A stretch of 9,103 nucleotides of DNA, from assembly GCA_902783795.1 (NCBI GenBank), contig CACZSO010000024.1, positions 1-9,103 on the forward strand. Direction: 5' to 3'. Position numbers and translations under genes: made by a program. This document shows positions 5,985 through 9,103 of this stretch, piece after piece; the stretch's first letter is position 1; each line of letters opens with the position of its first letter. The DNA is from an uncultured Eubacteriales bacterium (GTDB lineage Bacteria; Bacillota; Clostridia; Lachnospirales; Lachnospiraceae). Under the pieces are notes generated by a model, which saw only the letters and a program-made list of their open reading frames with translations, did not search any database and had not been told where the DNA came from.

Positions 5985-6830
5985 ATGGCAAAATTTACCT
6001 GTAATTTCATATCCTACACATTTCAGCGTACCGTGGATATCACGGTGGTAGTTCCCTCCGTTACTATTCCGGAAGCGATGGGGCTGACTGCTAATGCGAA
6101 CATCAAGATGAATGATGACGGTACGTTTGAAATTCCTGACAGCGGTGAGAAGGCAAGACACACAAAGAAAGACCTCTATCCGGTGCTGTACCTGTTCCAT
6201 GGCATGGGCAATAACCATGCGCAGTGGACCGGCTACACAAATGTGGAACTTTTCGCGGAAGAGAGAAACATCGCTGTGGTCATGATCTCCGCAGAGAATA
6301 AATCCTATGTGAATGTAGCAGGGGATCGGTTCTATGATTTCATCGAAGAAGAACTTCCTGATTTCGTCTGCGGCATGTTCCCCATTTCCAGAAGACCGGA
6401 AGATACTTATATCGCCGGTTTGTCTATGGGCGGCTTCGGTACATTGGTGCATGCACTGTCGAATCCGGAGAAATACCGGGCCCTGGGCGCTTTGTCGGCC
6501 GCAGTCGAACTGAACCCGGCGTCTCTGTCCGGCGGTGCCGATACCGGCATCGATCCTGACTATGATCCGAACACATTGGCGGACAGGCTGATCGCAGCAA
6601 AGAAAGATTTCCCGAAGGTATTCATCGCCTGCGGAGCAAAAGATTTCCTGTATGAGATCAATAAAGCTTTCCGTGACAAACTGATCAATGCAGGTGTGGA
6701 TGTGACCTGGGAAGAGCTTCCTGAATATGGCCATGAGTGGCGCTTCTGGAATATCGAGATCGAAAGATTCCTGGATTACATCGGTGAATTCCGGACTGAT
6801 GCTTTTGCCGGATCAAAGAGACAGATCTGA
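5985..6830 (+). CDS. Esterase-family alpha/beta hydrolase (EstA / esterase D type)
   Basis: A 281-residue serine hydrolase of the esterase-D/S-formylglutathione-hydrolase/tributyrin-esterase family, expected to hydrolyse short acyl or acetyl esters. The oxyanion-hole motif is YLFHGMG (69-75) and the nucleophile elbow is AGLSMGG (144-150) with Ser147. Asp220 in CGAKDFLY and His250 in YGHEWRFW fit the rest of the catalytic triad. The N-terminus (FISYTFQRTVDITVVVPS) is the usual first beta strands, with no signal peptide or membrane segment, so the enzyme should be cytosolic. A polar insertion of roughly 30 residues (about 31-62) separates those strands from the oxyanion loop and may shape the acyl pocket. 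The start is secure, with AAGGAGG 6 bases upstream. The next gene, a lipoprotein, begins 20 bases after the stop, indicating co-transcription. Natural substrates in relatives include acetylated sugars, feruloyl or acetyl esters and S-formylglutathione; none can be chosen here. Confidence 0.88.
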   Translation: MAKFTCNFISYTFQRTVDITVVVPSVTIPEAMGLTANANIKMNDDGTFEIPDSGEKARHTKKDLYPVLYLFHGMGNNHAQWTGYTNVELFAEERNIAVVMISAENKSYVNVAGDRFYDFIEEELPDFVCGMFPISRRPEDTYIAGLSMGGFGTLVHALSNPEKYRALGALSAAVELNPASLSGGADTGIDPDYDPNTLADRLIAAKKDFPKVFIACGAKDFLYEINKAFRDKLINAGVDVTWEELPEYGHEWRFWNIEIERFLDYIGEFRTDAFAGSKRQI

Positions 6831-6850
6831 TCTGTTAAGCGGAGATCAAC

Positions 6851-8500
6851 ATGAAAAAGATTATTGCTTTACTTCTTACAGTATCCTTGATCTTCAGTAT
6901 GGCAGCCTGCGGTAATTCTTCGGCACCGGCTGCAGCATCCTCTTCAGTAACTGCTTCTGAAAACCAGGATGCAACAGTGTCTAAAGAAGAAGCTGCTGAT
7001 ACCACCGAGGCTCCTTCGACAGAGGCACCCACCACCACGGAGGCTCCCACAACGACGGAAGCGCCCACCACGACGACAGAGGCGCCTGTGGATAAACAGG
7101 CTTTCTATGAAGGACTGTTTAAAACACCGGATAAGATCGCTTTTGCCGGGGAATCACTGAAAATGACCTCAGAAGCAGAAGGGAAGTCCATATCTACCGT
7201 CTATGAAAAAGCCGGGGATGACTTTTTGGCAGGCATGTTTTCGGTGGAACCCGAAATGGGCTTCAGCATAGGCAGTGTAGGCGGAAAGACTATGATGTAT
7301 GTCCTTTTGGAACAGGATGACAGCAGAGAAGAACATTTGTATCTGCTGCCGGAGGGTGCCGAGGACGTTGACAGCCCCTTGGAAAAACCGGATTTTTCCT
7401 TCGAGCCGGATGATCAGTTTGAAATAGAGTACATGGGTCAGGAAGACGGTGAAGACCTGGTCCGTGTAAGGCAGACGGATAAGGAAGAAGACCAGGACAT
7501 CTACATGCTGTTTAATAAAGACAGCCAGATCACACGCTTCTATGGAGAAGCTGAAGAAGAGGGACTGGTGGATGTCTCCTTCTATACGGCTGAAAAAGTT
7601 ACATTGCCCGGTTCCGGCCTGGAAGCCGAAGAGGTGTCAACTGAAGAAGCGTCGATGTCTTTGATGGCAGTCCTGTTTGCGATCATGTCAAACGGCTCCG
7701 AAGAAGATGATGAAGACGGCCTGGATAAAAATGTCAAGTATATCCTGAAAGATGAAGTGCTGGCGGAGGATGAGGATTTTTCTGCGGTGATCACCGGATG
7801 TGGCCGGACCGAGTATAATGACGGAATCAGATTTGGGATAGCTTTAGAGAATAAGACCACAGATAAGTCATTAGAATTCGAGATCGAAGAAGTGATCATC
7901 AATGGGTACCAGATAAACACCTGGTTTGATGAAAAACTGGAAGCGGGGAAATCTGTTGATTCTAAACTTGAATTCTCTTCCTGGGATCTTGAGTATAGCG
8001 GGATCAGAGCTATCGATGAGATCTCTTTCAAACTGAAAGTCAGGGATGAAAACAACTGGGAGAATGTTTTATTTGATCAGCCGGTCATCCTCTATCCTAC
8101 CGGCCTTTCGAAGGAAGATGTCGTGTATCCCGAACGTAAAACCGGCGAAAATGAGCAGGTGATCGTTGACAATGATGTGGCTGAGGTCATCTTGCTGTCA
8201 GTGAAAGATAATGGCTACGGAGATTACAACATTGACCTTTATGTCCATAATAAAACGGATAAGGCGTTTGGCGTAAGGGCAGATAAGATCATCGTCAATG
8301 ACACTGAGATCCCTAACTATTCCGGTGATATGGTATATTCAGGAGCCTGTTACTACTGTAATCTCTGGCTCAGTAACGATAACCTGAAAGAGAAGGGTAT
8401 TGAGGAAGTAGAAAAGATCGAATTTGAACTGTTCGGAACCGAGGACAGTATATGGTCTAAGGTGTATTTATTTGATGAAACTGTTGTCTGGACTAAGTAA
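6851..8500 (+). CDS. Surface lipoprotein of unknown function with Thr-rich spacer and duplicated C-terminal domain
   Basis: A 549-residue predicted lipoprotein whose family I do not recognise by name. MKKIIALLLTVSLIFSMAAC is a type II signal peptide; the lipobox MAAC makes Cys20 the acylated residue, so the protein is anchored outside the membrane. Residues 21-80 are a flexible Ala/Ser/Thr spacer with TTEAP-like repeats (51-79). Residues about 82-255 form a beta-rich region starting AFAGESLKMTSEAEG; it recalls LolA/LppX-type lipoproteins, but this is only an impression. A short hydrophobic stretch (268-279) and an acidic run (284-289) follow. Two related domains (about 305-416 and 436-547) share NKT-DK, II-N, a GI segment, an I-F-L strand and a W-V ending, which indicates internal duplication. 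GGAG at 6841-6844 sits 6 bases before the ATG. The next gene starts within the last 26 bases. A role in envelope sensing, binding or esterase partnership is conceivable but unproven. Confidence 0.85.
   Translation: MKKIIALLLTVSLIFSMAACGNSSAPAAASSSVTASENQDATVSKEEAADTTEAPSTEAPTTTEAPTTTEAPTTTTEAPVDKQAFYEGLFKTPDKIAFAGESLKMTSEAEGKSISTVYEKAGDDFLAGMFSVEPEMGFSIGSVGGKTMMYVLLEQDDSREEHLYLLPEGAEDVDSPLEKPDFSFEPDDQFEIEYMGQEDGEDLVRVRQTDKEEDQDIYMLFNKDSQITRFYGEAEEEGLVDVSFYTAEKVTLPGSGLEAEEVSTEEASMSLMAVLFAIMSNGSEEDDEDGLDKNVKYILKDEVLAEDEDFSAVITGCGRTEYNDGIRFGIALENKTTDKSLEFEIEEVIINGYQINTWFDEKLEAGKSVDSKLEFSSWDLEYSGIRAIDEISFKLKVRDENNWENVLFDQPVILYPTGLSKEDVVYPERKTGENEQVIVDNDVAEVILLSVKDNGYGDYNIDLYVHNKTDKAFGVRADKIIVNDTEIPNYSGDMVYSGACYYCNLWLSNDNLKEKGIEEVEKIEFELFGTEDSIWSKVYLFDETVVWTK
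7001..7087 (+). repeat. Degenerate tandem repeat encoding (S/T)n-EAP spacer
   Basis: The DNA encodes TTEAP, STEAP, TTTEAP, TTTEAP, TTTTEAP in a row (residues 51-79), with units of 15-21 bases that vary by whole Thr codons. It is the kind of Pro/Thr spacer that lifts lipoproteins through the peptidoglycan. Such repeats readily change length by slippage, always in frame. Confidence 0.85.
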
Positions 8501-9103
8501 AAAAAGGTTATTTAAGACCGCAGCAGCGCTTTTGACAGCGCTGCTGTGTTTTGTGCTGTCCTGCGCTTCGAATATACAGCAGGAGAGTGTGGATGAGACG
8601 CTGCTGGCATGGATGAATGCGGAAGCATCAGCGGATGCCGGGCAAAGGGCGGCCATTATCCGGTCTCTGGATGAGTCAAGGATCGAATCCTCCATCCAGG
8701 AATCTGTTTCTATTTATGAATCTATTTCTGAGGAAGAATCCCGGTCCATAGAGGAATCGGTGAAGGAATCCATGGCAGCCCTGGAATCAGAGGAAGCTTC
8801 CCGTCAGGAGTCTTTATCCATAGAGGAGTCTTCCCGTCAGGAATCCTTATCCATTGAAGAGGCTTCCATCCAGGAATCCTTGTCTGTAGAAGCTTCTATA
8901 AGGGCGGAAGAAGAGGCAGCAGCCTCCTATGCTGCCGTTATTTCCTCCGTGGCTGAATCCATCGCCTCCGGCGGCACACCCCAGGGACAGATGCAGCGGG
9001 GAAAGATCGTGACGGTGGGGGATGAAGCGGTACCTCTGATACGCCAGCTGTTTTCCGATGTGGTGGTCCTGGGCAATTCCCGGGCGAAAAGTGTGCTGGA
9101 TTC
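8475..9103 (+). CDS. Lipoprotein with Ser/Glu 11-residue repeat stalk, possible SGNH-type domain (3' end outside window)
   Basis: An open frame from ATG 8475 to the right edge (209 complete codons, no stop). MKLLSGLSKKRLFK is a basic n-region, followed by the hydrophobic core TAAALLTALLCFVLSC with lipobox VLSC (Cys30), predicting a lipoprotein. Residues 64-165 are strongly Ser/Glu/Ile-rich. They contain tandem 11-residue units, clearest at 109-119, 120-130 and 131-141 (SRQESLSIEES-like), and suggest a helical or extended stalk. Then QRGKIVTVGDEAVPLIRQLF leads to DVVVLGNSRAKSVLD (195-209). This looks like the first strand and nucleophile loop of an SGNH/GDSL-like domain, with GNSR in place of GDSR/GDSL. 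With so little of the domain visible, that is tentative. The start overlaps the upstream lipoprotein by 26 bases (AAGG at 8459-8462, 12 bases upstream), suggesting translational coupling. Later in-frame starts would destroy the signal peptide. Function unknown. Confidence 0.8.
   Translation, partial: MKLLSGLSKKRLFKTAAALLTALLCFVLSCASNIQQESVDETLLAWMNAEASADAGQRAAIIRSLDESRIESSIQESVSIYESISEEESRSIEESVKESMAALESEEASRQESLSIEESSRQESLSIEEASIQESLSVEASIRAEEEAAASYAAVISSVAESIASGGTPQGQMQRGKIVTVGDEAVPLIRQLFSDVVVLGNSRAKSVLD
8519..8548 (+). other. Strong hairpin inside the signal-peptide codons of the second lipoprotein
   Basis: CAGCAGCGCT (8521-8530) and AGCGCTGCTG (8537-8546) are perfect inverted repeats with loop TTTGAC. 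Two more pairs (C8519-G8548 and G8520-T8547) extend the stem to 12. It begins 18 bases after the upstream stop codon and is followed by TTTTGTG, a poor U tract. The palindrome arises from Ala GCA/GCG codons facing Leu CTG codons, so coding constraint alone may explain it. A role in damping expression of the downstream gene is possible. Confidence 0.45.
8799..8897 (+). repeat. Three tandem 33-base units encoding 11-residue Ser/Glu repeats
   Basis: Units 8799-8831, 8832-8864 and 8865-8897 encode SRQESLSIEES, SRQESLSIEEA and SIQESLSVEAS. More diverged copies lie upstream: SIQESVSIYES (residues 73-83), SEEESRSIEES (85-95) and VKESMAALES (96-105). Synonymous differences between the units (for example GAG TCT TTA versus GAA TCC TTA) show the duplication is not brand new and that the protein pattern is maintained. 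Confidence 0.85.

Noticed and set aside
5865..6734. A 289-codon open frame on the - strand opposite the esterase gene
   Set aside because: The + strand frame has a strong Shine-Dalgarno, a full catalytic triad and family motifs. The antisense product has no recognisable domain and is rich in Cys, His and Arg, as shadow frames often are.
6835..7071. A 78-codon frame on the - strand with VVGAS repeats
   Set aside because: The repeat is only the reverse reading of the Thr-Glu-Ala-Pro codons of the lipoprotein spacer.

Overview
The window reads as a chromosomal segment of a Clostridia-type Firmicute, most likely a gut Lachnospiraceae. The reasons are the gene families, the AGGAGG-type ribosome binding sites, a tRNA gene without an encoded CCA end, lipoproteins with Ser/Thr/Glu-rich spacers, and a short palindromic intergenic repeat of a kind I remember from gut Clostridia. 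The genus assignment is an inference from protein flavour; no marker gene settles it. By eye the base composition is balanced and even, and nothing looks like a large recently acquired island.

Left part (1-4827, all + strand). An M18 family aminopeptidase cut by the left edge is followed by a HAD hydrolase of the beta-phosphoglucomutase-like group. The HAD gene overlaps galactokinase (galK) through an ATGA stop/start junction. Methionyl-tRNA synthetase (metG) follows after 61 bases. The first three genes look like one transcription unit for peptide and sugar use. metG is probably read from the same direction, but I see no convincing promoter of its own.

Middle (4828-5233, 406 bases without a protein gene). 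Two strong hairpins end metG from the left and a tRNA-Lys(CUU) gene, on the - strand, from the right. The tRNA has a near-consensus promoter (TTGACT, 17-base spacer, TATAAT). Behind that promoter lies a 97-base palindromic element with 12-base perfect terminal inverted repeats, resembling a MITE. It abuts trmB, the tRNA (guanine-N7-)-methyltransferase gene, and an over-extended trmB reading frame would begin inside it.

Right part (5234-9103, all + strand). trmB is followed by a 103-base gap holding a plausible promoter overlapped by a 13-base palindrome. Next come a cytosolic EstA/esterase-D-type serine hydrolase, 20 bases further a lipoprotein with a Thr-rich spacer and a duplicated C-terminal domain, and, overlapping its end by 26 bases, a second lipoprotein. 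This last gene is open to the right edge and has no stop codon in the window. It carries a Ser/Glu-rich 11-residue repeat stalk and then the beginning of what may be an SGNH-type domain. The last three genes are probably co-transcribed. The two lipoproteins form the least understood part of the window and are the best candidates for something undescribed, perhaps a cell-envelope function. The rest is housekeeping.
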